Notes under the pieces: model-generated
What the model saw: the letters and a program-made list of their open reading frames with translations, nothing else
What the model was told of the DNA's origin: nothing
Databases searched by the model: none
Position numbers and translations under genes: made by a program
In this document: positions 35,832 through 45,612 of the stretch, piece after piece
How the letters are laid out: each line of letters opens with the position of its first letter
Numbering within the stretch: position 1 is the first letter of the stretch
Assembly (NCBI RefSeq): GCF_009687865.1
Contig: NZ_BLAE01000078.1
Span: 1 to 55,361, forward strand
From: Acrocarpospora macrocephala
GTDB lineage: Bacteria; Actinomycetota; Actinomycetes; Streptosporangiales; Streptosporangiaceae
Direction of reading: 5' to 3'
Length of the DNA stretch: 55,361 nucleotides

Positions 35832-36818
35832 ATGGACTGGACTCTCATCTTCATCCGGGCCGTCGAAGCCGGAATCGGCACAGAAGCCGTCATCTACGGG
35901 CTCGCCGCGATCGGCCTGAACATCCACTTCGGCTACACCGGGCTCCTCAACTTCGGCCAGGCGGGGTTCCTCGCCGTCGGCGCGTACGGCGTCGCGACCA
36001 CCGTCGCCACCTTCGGGCTGCCGTTCTGGCTGGGCATCGCGGTGGGGCTGGCCGCGGCCGTCCTGTTCGCGCTCCTGCTGGGCATCCCCACCCTGCGCCT
36101 GCGCGCCGACTACCTGGCCATCGTCACCATCGCGGCGGCCGAGATCGTCCGCCTGGTGGTGCGGTCGGTGGCGCTGCAGGACACGTTCGGCGGCACCGAC
36201 GGCCTGGAAGCGTTCTCCGATGACTTCTACGGGATGAACATCTACGCTCCCGGGTCGTACGACATCGGCCCGATCGGCTTCGACCACCGCACCATGTGGG
36301 TGCTCACCGTGGGCTGGGTCCTGGTGGCGATCGCGTGCACGGTCGTCTACCTGGTCATGAAGAGCCCGTGGGGCCGGGTGCTGAAGGCCATCCGCGAGGA
36401 CGAGGACGCGGTGCGCAGCCTCGGCAAGAACGTCTTCTCGTACAAGATGCAGGCCCTGGTCTTCGGCGGCGTCATCGGCGCGCTGGCCGGGTTCCTGTTC
36501 GCGCTCAGCCGGGCCGCCACCCAGCCCGACCTGTTCAGCACCGAGCTGACCTTCTTCGCCTACACCGTGCTCATCCTCGGCGGCGCAGCCCGGGTGCTCG
36601 GCCCGGTGCTCGGCGCGGTGGTCTTCTGGTGCCTGCTGATCCTGGTCAAGACGGGTATGGAAGAGGCCGTCAACCACCAGGTGATCACCTTCATCACGGT
36701 GAACCAGGTGGGCTCGATCAACTACATGCTGGTCGGCCTCGGCCTGATACTCCTGCTGATCTACCGTCCGCAGGGCATCCTCGGCGACAAGAGAGAGATC
36801 GCGCTCGATGCACGCTGA
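35832..36818 (+). CDS. livM: branched-chain amino-acid ABC permease (LivM-like)
   Basis: A 328-residue permease with about eight to ten membrane helices. The motif NIHFGYTGLLNFGQAGFLAVGAYG is characteristic, and RADYLAIVTIAAAEIVRL follows. It pairs with LivH in the membrane. ATG 35832 is ten bases after the livH stop; an open frame further upstream overlaps livH and lacks similarity. The end overlaps livG by 11 bases. Confidence 0.92.
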   Translation: MDWTLIFIRAVEAGIGTEAVIYGLAAIGLNIHFGYTGLLNFGQAGFLAVGAYGVATTVATFGLPFWLGIAVGLAAAVLFALLLGIPTLRLRADYLAIVTIAAAEIVRLVVRSVALQDTFGGTDGLEAFSDDFYGMNIYAPGSYDIGPIGFDHRTMWVLTVGWVLVAIACTVVYLVMKSPWGRVLKAIREDEDAVRSLGKNVFSYKMQALVFGGVIGALAGFLFALSRAATQPDLFSTELTFFAYTVLILGGAARVLGPVLGAVVFWCLLILVKTGMEEAVNHQVITFITVNQVGSINYMLVGLGLILLLIYRPQGILGDKREIALDAR

Positions 36819-37730
36819 AACTGTGAACCGCAAGGCGGAGGCGCTCGCCGCGCTCGCGAGCGTGCCCTCCGAGCCGGGCGCGCCCAAGCCCGACCCCATT
36901 CTCGTGGTGGACAACGTGGTCCGGCGCTTCGGCGGCCTGACCGCCGTCGAGGTCGAGCACGTGGAGGTCCAGCGCGGGTCCATCACGGCGCTGATCGGGC
37001 CCAACGGCGCCGGCAAGACCACCTTCTTCAACCAGCTCACCGGCTTCGACACCGCCGACTCCGGCACCTGGACGTTCAACGGCAAGCCGATGAACGGCGT
37101 CTCCGCGCACCAGGTCGCCCGCCAGGGCATGGTCCGCACGTTCCAGCTCACCAAGGCGCTGTCCAAGCTGACGGTGATGGAGAACATGCGGCTCGGCGCG
37201 CAGAAGCAGCGCGGCGAGAACTTCTTCCGCGCCCTCGTCGCCTCGCTCTGGCAGCCCCAGGAAGACGAGATCACGATTCGGGCCGAGGAACTTCTCGAAC
37301 GCTTCAAACTGGCCGCCAAGCGCGACGACTTCGCCGGCTCGCTCTCCGGCGGGCAGCGCAAGCTGCTGGAGATGGCCAGGGCCCTCATGGTCGGCCCGGA
37401 ACTCGTCATGCTCGACGAGCCCATGGCGGGCGTCAACCCGGCCCTGACCCAGTCCCTGCTGGGCCACGTCAAGGATCTGCGCGAGCAGGGCATGACCGTG
37501 CTGTTCGTCGAGCACGACATGGACATGGTCCGCGACATCAGCGACTGGGTCATCGTGATGGCCCAGGGCGCGGTGATCGCCGAAGGCCCGCCCGACACGA
37601 TCATGGCCGACGCCCGGGTGATCGACGCCTACCTGGGCGCCCACCACGACGCCCCGCTGACCACGGCCGAGGCCGAGGAACAGCTGCACCAGGCCGAGGC
37701 GGAGCTAGAGGCGGAAATCGAGGAGAAGGC

Positions 37731-37734
<4 letters not shown>
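36808..37734 (+). CDS. livG: branched-chain amino-acid ABC ATPase (LivG-like)
   Basis: A 308-residue ATPase with Walker A GPNGAGKTT, signature LSGGQRKLLEMARAL and Walker B LVMLDEPMAGVNP, plus the LivG-type C-terminal helix. The N-terminal 30 residues and the acidic C-terminus (EAELEAEIEEKA) are extra. It overlaps livM by 11 bases and livF by four. Confidence 0.93.
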
Positions 37735-38534
<800 letters not shown>

Positions 38535-38598
38535 TCCGTTGTGAGATAACGCCGACCGCGCCCGTGTGCGCATGTCATATCACGCCCGCGTCATATCC

Positions 38599-38646
38599 GA
38601 GCGGCCCCGCCCGCGGCATCGTCCGCGGCCGGGGCCGCTCGCTTGT
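38599..38646 (+). terminator. terminator of the liv cluster
   Basis: GAGCGGCCCCG at 38599-38609 pairs with CGGGGCCGCTC at 38630-38640; CCGCGG copies inside extend the stem. A T-containing stretch (GCTTGTTT) follows. Confidence 0.75.
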
Positions 38647-38675
38647 TTCAGCTCGAAATTGGATCGGCACCGGCA

Positions 38676-38888
38676 ATGATTGTCCAGATTATCGACCTTC
38701 ATTTAGCCGCTCGTTTAGCGGATGAACTGATTGCGGCGCTTCTCCCGCGAACCCGGGCGGGGGCCTGCTCGCTCGTGGGCAGCTGGTGCGAACGGTGCGG
38801 GGCGGGCACGATTTCCAGGCTGGTCAAGATGTACGTCTGCGTGGGCGCGCCACCCCTCTACGTGTACGGCAGTTGCGGCTCCTGCTAG
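38676..38888 (+). CDS. small Cys-rich protein, candidate modified or secreted peptide
   Basis: A 70-residue frame starting at ATG 38676. Residues 1-29 are helical and amphipathic, ending ALLPRTRAGA; residues 30-70 carry six cysteines (31, 38, 41, 55, 67, 70) and end GSCGSC. The division into a leader-like helix and a Cys-rich core recalls ribosomally made, post-translationally modified peptides or small redox/metal proteins. No clear ribosome-binding site is seen. The lower-GC composition than neighbours and position between a terminator and two tiny membrane ORFs add support. Family not recognised. Confidence 0.4.
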   Translation: MIVQIIDLHLAARLADELIAALLPRTRAGACSLVGSWCERCGAGTISRLVKMYVCVGAPPLYVYGSCGSC

Positions 38889-39013
38889 GGAATTCCCGCC
38901 GGCCGTCTGAGTGCACCAAGAACTAGCCGACAATTTCCGGGCGCACCGGAAATCGAGCTGCCGGTGCGTCCGGATCCGAAAATTCGTCGATTGATTCAGA
39001 GGAGCTCGGTGCC

Positions 39014-39178
39014 ATGATGGTTTTCGTAGTGACACTGCTCGCCCTTGTTCTCTGCGTGACGATCATCAACCTGCTGCTCACGGTGGACGTCATCCGCCAG
39101 CTCAGACTGGGCGGCGGAACGGCCTGGACCGGCATCGAATCCCCCCGTACCAGCCTGCCGGCCGGTTCTCCGTGCTGA
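39014..39178 (+). CDS. small membrane protein, possibly the truncated start of a TlpA-like protein
   Basis: A 54-residue frame with GAGGAG about eight bases before ATG 39014. Residues 3-24 form a membrane helix, followed by DVIRQLR and a C-terminal LPAGSPC. The pattern of one anchor, VIR-x-LR and a Leu-Pro-x-Gly-x-Pro end resembles the N-terminus of TlpA-type thiol proteins as I recall them, with the thioredoxin domain missing; this comparison is weak. The next short frame overlaps its stop. Confidence 0.4.
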   Translation: MMVFVVTLLALVLCVTIINLLLTVDVIRQLRLGGGTAWTGIESPRTSLPAGSPC

Positions 39179-39339
39179 TCGCCACCGGCCTGTGGGCGCG
39201 ACCGATGATCACGGCGGCCGGCTTCCTGCTTGCGATCGTGTTGCCGGTGGTCTTCTCCCAGGTCATCGTCGTGACCCTGGCTCGCGGCCGGGCGGCGGAC
39301 GGCGGGTATGCCCTTCAGCTCTCCGGTTACATGGAATGA
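39172..39339 (+). CDS. short membrane ORF overlapping the previous one
   Basis: A 55-residue frame from GTG 39172, overlapping the preceding stop by seven bases. It encodes one hydrophobic helix (MITAAGFLLAIVLPVVFSQV) and a polar tail. No ribosome-binding site of its own is evident, so coupling to the previous ORF would be needed. It could be a chance frame. Confidence 0.3.
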   Translation: MLIATGLWARPMITAAGFLLAIVLPVVFSQVIVVTLARGRAADGGYALQLSGYME

Positions 39340-39416
39340 GCCCGTGGTCGGACCTTTGGGACCATGCAACGCTTCCCCGGCGGTGCACGTTGTCTACTCG
39401 GTCTCCCCACGGGCTC
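39338..39416. other. 79-nt inverted-repeat-bounded segment, possible structured RNA
   Basis: GAGCCCGTGG at 39338-39347 and CCACGGGCTC at 39407-39416 are perfect complements 59 bases apart. Inside, TGGTC near 39345 and GACCA near 39360 can form a second small stem. This may be a terminator-like or structured RNA in the gap before the thioesterase gene. Confidence 0.3.
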
Positions 39417-39488
39417 TGAGGGGACCACGCTAGCGACCTCTGGGGCTGGTGCGCAAAGAGAGCCGTGAGATTGTTCAGATCATTCAGC

Positions 39489-39893
39489 TCAGGCGTCGCG
39501 GAGCATGCAGGTGAGGCGGGAGGTGCAGACGCGGCGGTCCTGGTCGTCGGTGATGACGATCTCGTAGGTGGCGATGGTGCGCCCGCCGTGCAGCTGGGTG
39601 GCGACGCCGGTGACGTGGCCGGTGGTGGCCGAGCGGTGGTGGGTGGCGCTGATCTCGATGCCGACCGCGATCCGGCCGGTCCCGGCGTGCATGGCGGCGG
39701 CGGTGGACCCGATCGTCTCGGCCAGCACCACCGAGGCGCCGCCGTGCAGCAGCCCGTACGGCTGGGTGTTGCCCCGCACGGGCATCCGCGCCACCACGCG
39801 CTCCGCGGTCGCCTCCACGAACTCGATGCCCATGCGCTCGGGCAGGTGCCCGGTCCCGGCCTCGTTCATCAGTCCGACGAGCTCTTGGGTCAA
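39489..39893 (-). CDS. PaaI-type hot-dog fold thioesterase
   Basis: A 134-residue acyl-CoA thioesterase-like protein. The conserved block LLHGGASVVLAETIGSTAA places Asn/Gly/Glu residues at the typical catalytic loop; IEISATHHRSATTGHVTG is the second family segment. TTG 39893 is chosen because GGAAGGAAGAG lies directly upstream. It diverges from polA, so both promoters share the short gap. Confidence 0.85.
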   Translation of the reverse strand: MTQELVGLMNEAGTGHLPERMGIEFVEATAERVVARMPVRGNTQPYGLLHGGASVVLAETIGSTAAAMHAGTGRIAVGIEISATHHRSATTGHVTGVATQLHGGRTIATYEIVITDDQDRRVCTSRLTCMLRDA

Positions 39894-39932
39894 GGCTCTT
39901 CCTTCCGCAGGTTTTCTGTCGTAGGGGCAGAC

Positions 39933-39938
39933 TAGGCT
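39933..39938 (+). promoter_or_regulatory. -10-like TAGGCT, probable leaderless start of polA
   Basis: TAGGCT ends six bases before the GTG at 39945, with no room for a ribosome-binding site. Confidence 0.4.
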
Positions 39939-39944
39939 GCGGGT

Positions 39945-42626
39945 GTGCCGAAGAACGAAGCCACCCCCACGCGTCCCCGCCTCCTGCTCCTCGACGGGCA
40001 CTCGCTGGCCTACCGGGCGTTCTACGCGCTGAAGGACGCCAACCTCATGACGACCGACGGCCAGCACACCGAGGCGGTGTATGGCTTCACGTCCATGCTG
40101 ACCAACATCCTGCGCGACGAGACGCCGACGCACATCGTGGTCTGCTTCGACCGCAGCGAGCCCACGTTCCGGCACGAGGCGTTCGCCGACTACAAGGCGA
40201 ATCGCTCCGAGACCCCCGAGGACTTCCGCGGCCAGGTCCAGCTGATCTTCGAACTGCTCGACGCGCTGCGCGTCCCGCGCCTGTCGCTGCCCGGCTTCGA
40301 GGCCGACGACCTGATCGCCACGCTGGCCACCCAGGCCGACGCCGAAGGCATGGACGTGCTCATCGTCACCGGCGACCGGGACGCGCTCCAGCTGGTCAAC
40401 GACCGGATCACGGTGCTGATGACCCGCCGCGGCATCAGCGACATGACCCGCTTCACCCCCGAGGCCGTCCGGGAGAAGTATGGGCTGAGCCCGCAGCAGT
40501 ATCCGGACTTCGCGGCCCTGCGCGGCGACCCCAGCGACAACCTGCCCAACATCCCCGGCGTGGGCGAGAAGACCGCGATCAAGTGGATCGTCGACTACGG
40601 CTCGCTGGAGGAGCTGGTCAGGCGGGCCGACGAGGTCAAGGGCAAGGTCGGCGGCATGCTCAGGGAACACCTCGGCCAGGTGATCCACAACAGGATGCTG
40701 ACCGAGCTCAAACGCGACGTGGCCCTGGACGTGCGGCCCGCCGAGCTCACCATGGGCCAGTGGGACCGCGAGAAGATCAACGAGCTGCTCGACTCGCTGC
40801 AGATCCGCGGTGAGCTGCGCGAGCGCCTGTTCAAGACCCTGGGCACCGCCGAGCCGGAGATCGAGGGCGCGGTCCACGTCGAGGTCACCACGCTCGCCCC
40901 CGGCGAGATCGCCGCCTGGCTGGCCGCCCTCCCCGAGGGCCGCGCCGGCCTCGCCTTCCGCGGCGCCTATGGCAGCGGCACCGGCCGCCTCGACGGCATC
41001 GCGATCGCCTCCCCGGACGACTCGGCCGCCTACCTCGACCCCACCCAGCTCACCCCCGAGGACGAGAAGGCCCTGGGCGCCTGGCTGGCCGACGACACCA
41101 AGCCCAAGACCGTGCACGACGCCAAGGGGCCGCTGCTGGCCCTGTGGGCGCACGGGCTGGACCTGCGCGGCCTGACCTGCGACACGGCGCTGGCCGCCTA
41201 CCTGGCGCTGCCCGGCCAGCGGAGCTTCCCGCTGGACGACCTGGTCCTGCGCTACCTGCACCGCGAGCTGAAGGCGGAGGCCGACGGCAACGGCCAGACC
41301 AGCCTGTTCGAGGAGGACGACACCGCTGCCCAGGAGCTGGGCATGCGCGCGCTGGCCGTCCGCGACCTGGCCATCGCGCTGGAGAGCTTCCTGTCCGAGC
41401 GCGGTGGCACCCGCCTGGTGACCGACGTGGAGCTGCCGCTGGTCCGGGTGCTGGCCGAGGTGGAGCAGGCCGGCATCGCCGCCGACCGGGAATACTTCGC
41501 GGCGCTGGAAGCCGAGTTCGCCGCCGCCGTCAAGCAGGCCACCGAGGCCGCGCACGACTCGGTGGGGGAGCAGTTCAACCTGGGCTCACCCAAGCAGCTC
41601 CAGGAGATCCTGTTCGTCAAGCTCAACCTGCCGAAGACGAAGAAGACCAAGACCGGTTACACCACCGACGCCGACGCGCTGGTCTGGCTGGCCGGGCAGA
41701 CCGAGCACGAGCTGCCGACGATCATGCTCAGGCACCGGGACCAGCAGAAGCTGCGCACCACGGTGGAGGGCCTGATCAAGGAGATCGGCGACGACAGCCG
41801 CATCCACACCACCTTCAACCAGATCGTGGCCGCCACCGGGCGGCTGTCCAGCGAGAAGCCCAACCTGCAGAACATCCCGATCAGGACCGCCGAGGGCCGC
41901 CGGATCCGCAAGGGCTTCGTCGTCGGCGCGGGCTACGAGACGCTGCTCACCGCCGACTACAGCCAGATCGAGCTGCGCATCATGGCCGACATGTCCGGCG
42001 ACGCGTCGCTGATCGAGGCGTTCGAGTCCGGCCACGACTTCCACATGGCCACCGCCGCCAAGGTCTTCGACGTCGGCCCGGAGCTGGTCACCGGCGAGAT
42101 GCGCGCCAAGATCAAGGCGATGAACTACGGCCTGGCCTACGGGCTGTCCGACTTCGGGCTGTCCGGCCAGCTGAACATCCCGGTCGCCGAGGCTCGCGCG
42201 CTCAAGGACGGCTACTTCGAGGAGTTCGGCGGCATCCGGGACTACCTGGAGGCCATCGTCGCCCAGGCCCGCAAGGACGGTTACACCCAGACCATCCTCG
42301 GCCGCCGCCGCTACCTGCCCGACCTGACCAGCGACAACCGCCAGCGCCGGGAGATGGCCGAGCGGATGGCGCTCAACGCCCCGATCCAGGGCTCCGCGGC
42401 CGACATCATCAAGGTCGCGATGCTCAACGTGCAGCGCGCCATCGCGGGCATGCGCTCCCGCATGTTGCTCCAGGTCCACGACGAGCTCGTGTTCGAGGTC
42501 GCGCCGGGCGAGCTGGAGGCCCTGCGGGAGGTCGTGGTCGACCAGATGCGCGGGGCGTATGAGCTGCGCGTGCCGCTGGAGGTCTCGGTCGGGGTCGGCA
42601 CCACCTGGGAGGACGCCGGCCATTGA
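39945..42626 (+). CDS. polA: DNA polymerase I
   Basis: An 893-residue repair and Okazaki-fragment polymerase. The 5' nuclease occupies about residues 1-305 (LLLLDGHSLAYRAFYAL, GFEADDLIATLA, GDPSDNLPNIPGVGEKTA). The middle third has the fold of the proofreading domain but lacks the DxE metal ligands (it reads LAFRGAYGSGTGRLDG), so 3'-5' proofreading is probably absent, as in other actinobacterial PolA. The polymerase domain has LLTADYSQIELRIMA, the O-helix KAMNYGLAYGLSDFGL and VHDELVFEV. GTG start; leaderless promoter inferred. Confidence 0.95.
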   Translation: MPKNEATPTRPRLLLLDGHSLAYRAFYALKDANLMTTDGQHTEAVYGFTSMLTNILRDETPTHIVVCFDRSEPTFRHEAFADYKANRSETPEDFRGQVQLIFELLDALRVPRLSLPGFEADDLIATLATQADAEGMDVLIVTGDRDALQLVNDRITVLMTRRGISDMTRFTPEAVREKYGLSPQQYPDFAALRGDPSDNLPNIPGVGEKTAIKWIVDYGSLEELVRRADEVKGKVGGMLREHLGQVIHNRMLTELKRDVALDVRPAELTMGQWDREKINELLDSLQIRGELRERLFKTLGTAEPEIEGAVHVEVTTLAPGEIAAWLAALPEGRAGLAFRGAYGSGTGRLDGIAIASPDDSAAYLDPTQLTPEDEKALGAWLADDTKPKTVHDAKGPLLALWAHGLDLRGLTCDTALAAYLALPGQRSFPLDDLVLRYLHRELKAEADGNGQTSLFEEDDTAAQELGMRALAVRDLAIALESFLSERGGTRLVTDVELPLVRVLAEVEQAGIAADREYFAALEAEFAAAVKQATEAAHDSVGEQFNLGSPKQLQEILFVKLNLPKTKKTKTGYTTDADALVWLAGQTEHELPTIMLRHRDQQKLRTTVEGLIKEIGDDSRIHTTFNQIVAATGRLSSEKPNLQNIPIRTAEGRRIRKGFVVGAGYETLLTADYSQIELRIMADMSGDASLIEAFESGHDFHMATAAKVFDVGPELVTGEMRAKIKAMNYGLAYGLSDFGLSGQLNIPVAEARALKDGYFEEFGGIRDYLEAIVAQARKDGYTQTILGRRRYLPDLTSDNRQRREMAERMALNAPIQGSAADIIKVAMLNVQRAIAGMRSRMLLQVHDELVFEVAPGELEALREVVVDQMRGAYELRVPLEVSVGVGTTWEDAGH

Positions 42627-42738
42627 CCGGGGGATCGGCCCGTTCACCGTGGGATCGCCCGTGTGATTCCGGGCTATCGCGGGTGATGGCCGGGATTGAT
42701 ACCGCGCGCCCCGTGACGGGCGCTAAGGTCGTCTGACT

Positions 42739-43806
42739 GTGCGCAAGCTTGCTGGGGTGACCGCCGTCGCCAACGTGCTCGTCGTGGCGACCGCTCTGGT
42801 CGTCCTCGCGGTGCTGCCCTCGGCCGACGACGAGCAGACGGGCCGGGGCAAGGTCCAGGCGGCGCCCCGATTACCGCAGCCGACGCTGCCGGCCCCCGTG
42901 GCGGCGACCGTCGAGTCGGCCAGGAAGGTCAAGGCCAACGAGCTCGGCAAGGTGCCGGTGCTCATGTATCACCGAATTCTGAAGAAACGTTTGGCGTCCA
43001 TTGACCGAACTCCCGCGCAGCTCAAGAGCGAGCTCGAAAAGCTCGCCACCCGCGGGTTCGTGCCGATCACCGCGGCCGAGTTCGTGGCGGGCGCCATCGA
43101 CATCCCGGCGGGAACCCATCCGGTGGTGCTGACCTTCGATGATGGCAATCCCACACATTTCGCGCTGGACGCGGCGGGTCTGCCGAAAAAGGACACCGCG
43201 GTCGGGATCATCTTCGAGGTGGCGGCCAAGTACCCGGCCTTCCGGCCGGTCGCCACGCTCTGGGTCAACCGCGAGCCGTTCGGGCTGAAGGACGAGGCCG
43301 GGCAGGCGGCGGCGGTGCGCTGGCTGCTGGAGCACGGCTTCGAGGTGGCCAACCACACCTACGGCCACCCGGACCTGCGCCGGCTCACGAACAAGCAGGT
43401 CAGCGAGCAGATCGTCCGGGAGGAGCGGCTGCTCAAGAAGCTCGGCGTGACCTCCTCGACCACCTTCGCGCTGCCGTTCGGGTCCCAGCCGAGGAAGCGG
43501 AGCCTGGCGGTGAAGGGGAGCTGGGACGGGACGTCGTACCAGTTCCAAGGGGTTTTCCTGGCGGGTGCCGAGCCGTCGGTGTCGCCGTTCGACGAGCGCT
43601 TCGACCGGCGGGCCATCCAGCGCATCCAGTCCAACGGGACGGCGGGGGACTGCCGCAAGTGGTGCTCGACGTACTGGCTGGAATGGTTCAAGAAGCACCC
43701 CGGCGAGCTATACACGGCCGACGGAGATCCCGATAGCCTCTCTCTTCCAAAGCAACGCCATGGTGATATAGGTTCAAAGCGGCCTAAAAGGGTCATCGAG
43801 TACTAA
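42739..43806 (+). CDS. secreted or membrane-anchored polysaccharide deacetylase
   Basis: A 355-residue protein with an N-terminal anchor or signal (residues 5-30) and a NodB-type deacetylase domain from about residue 75. VLMYHRI opens the fold, LTFDDGN supplies the metal/catalytic Asp pair, and HTYGHPDL the metal-binding histidines. A predicted cell-wall or exopolysaccharide deacetylase. A basic C-terminal tail follows TADGDPDSL. GTG start, with TAAGGT nine bases upstream as possible -10. The gap to polA shows only a weak hairpin. Confidence 0.85.
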   Translation: MRKLAGVTAVANVLVVATALVVLAVLPSADDEQTGRGKVQAAPRLPQPTLPAPVAATVESARKVKANELGKVPVLMYHRILKKRLASIDRTPAQLKSELEKLATRGFVPITAAEFVAGAIDIPAGTHPVVLTFDDGNPTHFALDAAGLPKKDTAVGIIFEVAAKYPAFRPVATLWVNREPFGLKDEAGQAAAVRWLLEHGFEVANHTYGHPDLRRLTNKQVSEQIVREERLLKKLGVTSSTTFALPFGSQPRKRSLAVKGSWDGTSYQFQGVFLAGAEPSVSPFDERFDRRAIQRIQSNGTAGDCRKWCSTYWLEWFKKHPGELYTADGDPDSLSLPKQRHGDIGSKRPKRVIEY

Positions 43807-43993
43807 GGGACTCGTGTGCCCCTCCGATTGACCAGAACCGTCAGGTCTCATATGCTGATCGCTGCGCTGTGGGCTCGCGCGCGCCTCAAGGGAGCGGGCT
43901 CGCGCTCGCTCATCCCTTCCTCGGTTTGAACGAAACAGGGCCTGCCGCGCTTCGGTCACAACGACATCTGTCCGGTTCGGAGCAATTCCACAC

Positions 43994-45460
43994 ATGACGA
44001 GCAGCACTGAGGCCACCTCGAGCACCCCGCAGGTAGCGGTCAACGACATCGGTTCCGAGGAGGCCTTCCTCGCCGCGATCGACGAGACCATCAAGTACTT
44101 CAACGACGGAGACATCGTTGAAGGCACCGTCGTCAAGGTCGATCGAGACGAGGTCTTGCTCGACATCGGTTACAAGACCGAGGGTGTCATTCCCTCGCGT
44201 GAGCTCTCCATCAAGCACGACGTCGACCCCGCCGACGTCGTCGCCGTGGGTGAGCACGTCGAGGCCCTGGTCCTCCAGAAGGAGGACAAGGAAGGCCGTC
44301 TGATCCTGTCCAAGAAGCGCGCCCAGTACGAGCGCGCCTGGGGCACGATCGAGAAGATCAAGGACGAGGACGGCATCGTCACGGGCACGGTCATCGAGGT
44401 CGTCAAGGGTGGTCTCATCCTCGACATCGGCCTGCGCGGCTTCCTCCCGGCGTCGCTGGTGGAGATGCGCCGCGTGCGCGACCTCCAGCCGTATGTGGGA
44501 CGCGAGCTCGAAGCGAAGATCATAGAGCTGGACAAGAACCGCAACAACGTGGTTCTCTCCCGCCGCGCCTGGCTCGAGCAGACCCAGTCCGAGGTGCGCC
44601 AGACCTTCCTCAACACCCTGCAGAAGGGTCAGGTCCGCAAGGGCGTCGTCTCCTCGATCGTCAACTTCGGCGCCTTCGTGGACCTCGGCGGCGTCGACGG
44701 ACTCGTGCACGTCTCCGAGCTGTCCTGGAAGCACATCGACCACCCGTCCGAGGTCGTCGAGGTCGGCCAGGAGGTCACCGTCGAGGTGCTCGACGTGGAC
44801 ATGGAGCGCGAGCGCGTCTCCCTCTCGCTCAAGGCGACGCAGGAAGACCCGTGGCAGCAGTTCGCGCGCACCCACCAGATCGGGCAGGTCGTGCCCGGCC
44901 GGGTCACCAAGCTGGTGCCGTTCGGCGCGTTCGTCCGCGTCGAGGAGGGCATCGAGGGCCTGGTCCACATCTCCGAGCTGGCCGAGCGCCACGTCGAGAT
45001 CCCCGAGCAGGTCGTCCAGGTCGGCGACGAGATCTTCGTGAAGATCATCGACATCGACCTCGACCGTCGCCGCATCAGCCTGTCGCTCAAGCAGGCCAAC
45101 GAGGGCGCCGGTGTGGACGTCGAGTTCGACCCCACGCTGTACGGCATGGCGGCGACCTACGACGACCAGGGCAACTACATCTACCCCGAGGGCTTCGACG
45201 CCGAGACCGGCGAGTGGCTGGAAGGCTTCGACAAGCAGCGCGAGGAGTGGGAGCGGCAGTATGCCGAGGCCCAGGCTCGCTTCGAGGCCCACAAGACCCA
45301 GGTCGAGAAGGCCCGCGCCGAAGAGGCCGAGGCGAGCGAAGCCGCTCCCTCCAGCTACTCCGGCGAGACCCCGGCTCCGGCCGCTTCGACCGGCGGCGCT
45401 CTCGCCTCCGACGAGGCTCTCGCCGCCCTGCGCGAGAAGCTCGCCGGCGGCCAGAGCTGA
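43994..45460 (+). CDS. rpsA: 30S ribosomal protein S1
   Basis: A 488-residue RNA-binding protein with four S1 repeats at about residues 35-105, 120-190, 205-275 and 292-362. Each ends in a pattern like RISLSLK; GVVSSIVNFGAFVDLGGVDGLVH is the third. The first two are more diverged, as expected. The C-terminus is acidic, Ala/Glu-rich and disordered. It recruits mRNA to the small subunit, though actinobacterial genes with leaderless starts may depend on it less. The 187-base upstream gap contains no other gene. Confidence 0.95.
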   Translation: MTSSTEATSSTPQVAVNDIGSEEAFLAAIDETIKYFNDGDIVEGTVVKVDRDEVLLDIGYKTEGVIPSRELSIKHDVDPADVVAVGEHVEALVLQKEDKEGRLILSKKRAQYERAWGTIEKIKDEDGIVTGTVIEVVKGGLILDIGLRGFLPASLVEMRRVRDLQPYVGRELEAKIIELDKNRNNVVLSRRAWLEQTQSEVRQTFLNTLQKGQVRKGVVSSIVNFGAFVDLGGVDGLVHVSELSWKHIDHPSEVVEVGQEVTVEVLDVDMERERVSLSLKATQEDPWQQFARTHQIGQVVPGRVTKLVPFGAFVRVEEGIEGLVHISELAERHVEIPEQVVQVGDEIFVKIIDIDLDRRRISLSLKQANEGAGVDVEFDPTLYGMAATYDDQGNYIYPEGFDAETGEWLEGFDKQREEWERQYAEAQARFEAHKTQVEKARAEEAEASEAAPSSYSGETPAPAASTGGALASDEALAALREKLAGGQS

Positions 45461-45477
45461 TCACCGCTTCACCTACG

Positions 45478-45507
45478 AAAAGCCCCGCTTCGGCGGGGCT
45501 TTTCTGT
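45478..45507 (+). terminator. intrinsic terminator of rpsA
   Basis: AAAAGCCCCGC (45478-45488), TTCG loop and GCGGGGCTTTT (45493-45503) form a perfect 11-bp stem with a stable tetraloop; more T residues follow. Confidence 0.92.
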
Positions 45508-45599
45508 TTCCTCGGACGCTCATAGCGTTGCTGGGGTTGATCTACTTTGTAAAGCCGCCAGCATCTGTTCCGGTGGGACAGCCGCGCCAGGCTTGCCGA

Positions 45600-45605
45600 T
45601 AGGGT
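45600..45605 (+). promoter_or_regulatory. -10-like TAGGGT before the GNAT gene
   Basis: TAGGGT ends seven bases before GTG 45613. An upstream in-frame GTG at 45604 overlaps this hexamer, so the downstream start is preferred. Confidence 0.4.
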
Positions 45606-45612
45606 GGCGCGC

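Noticed and set aside
39489-41555. 688-codon minus-strand frame spanning polA and the thioesterase
   Set aside because: Only its last 134 codons match a family; the rest is antisense to polA. The true start is TTG 39893 with its own ribosome-binding site.
43807-43993. Short ORF in the rpsA leader
   Set aside because: Available frames are short and lack ribosome-binding sites or composition typical of coding sequence.
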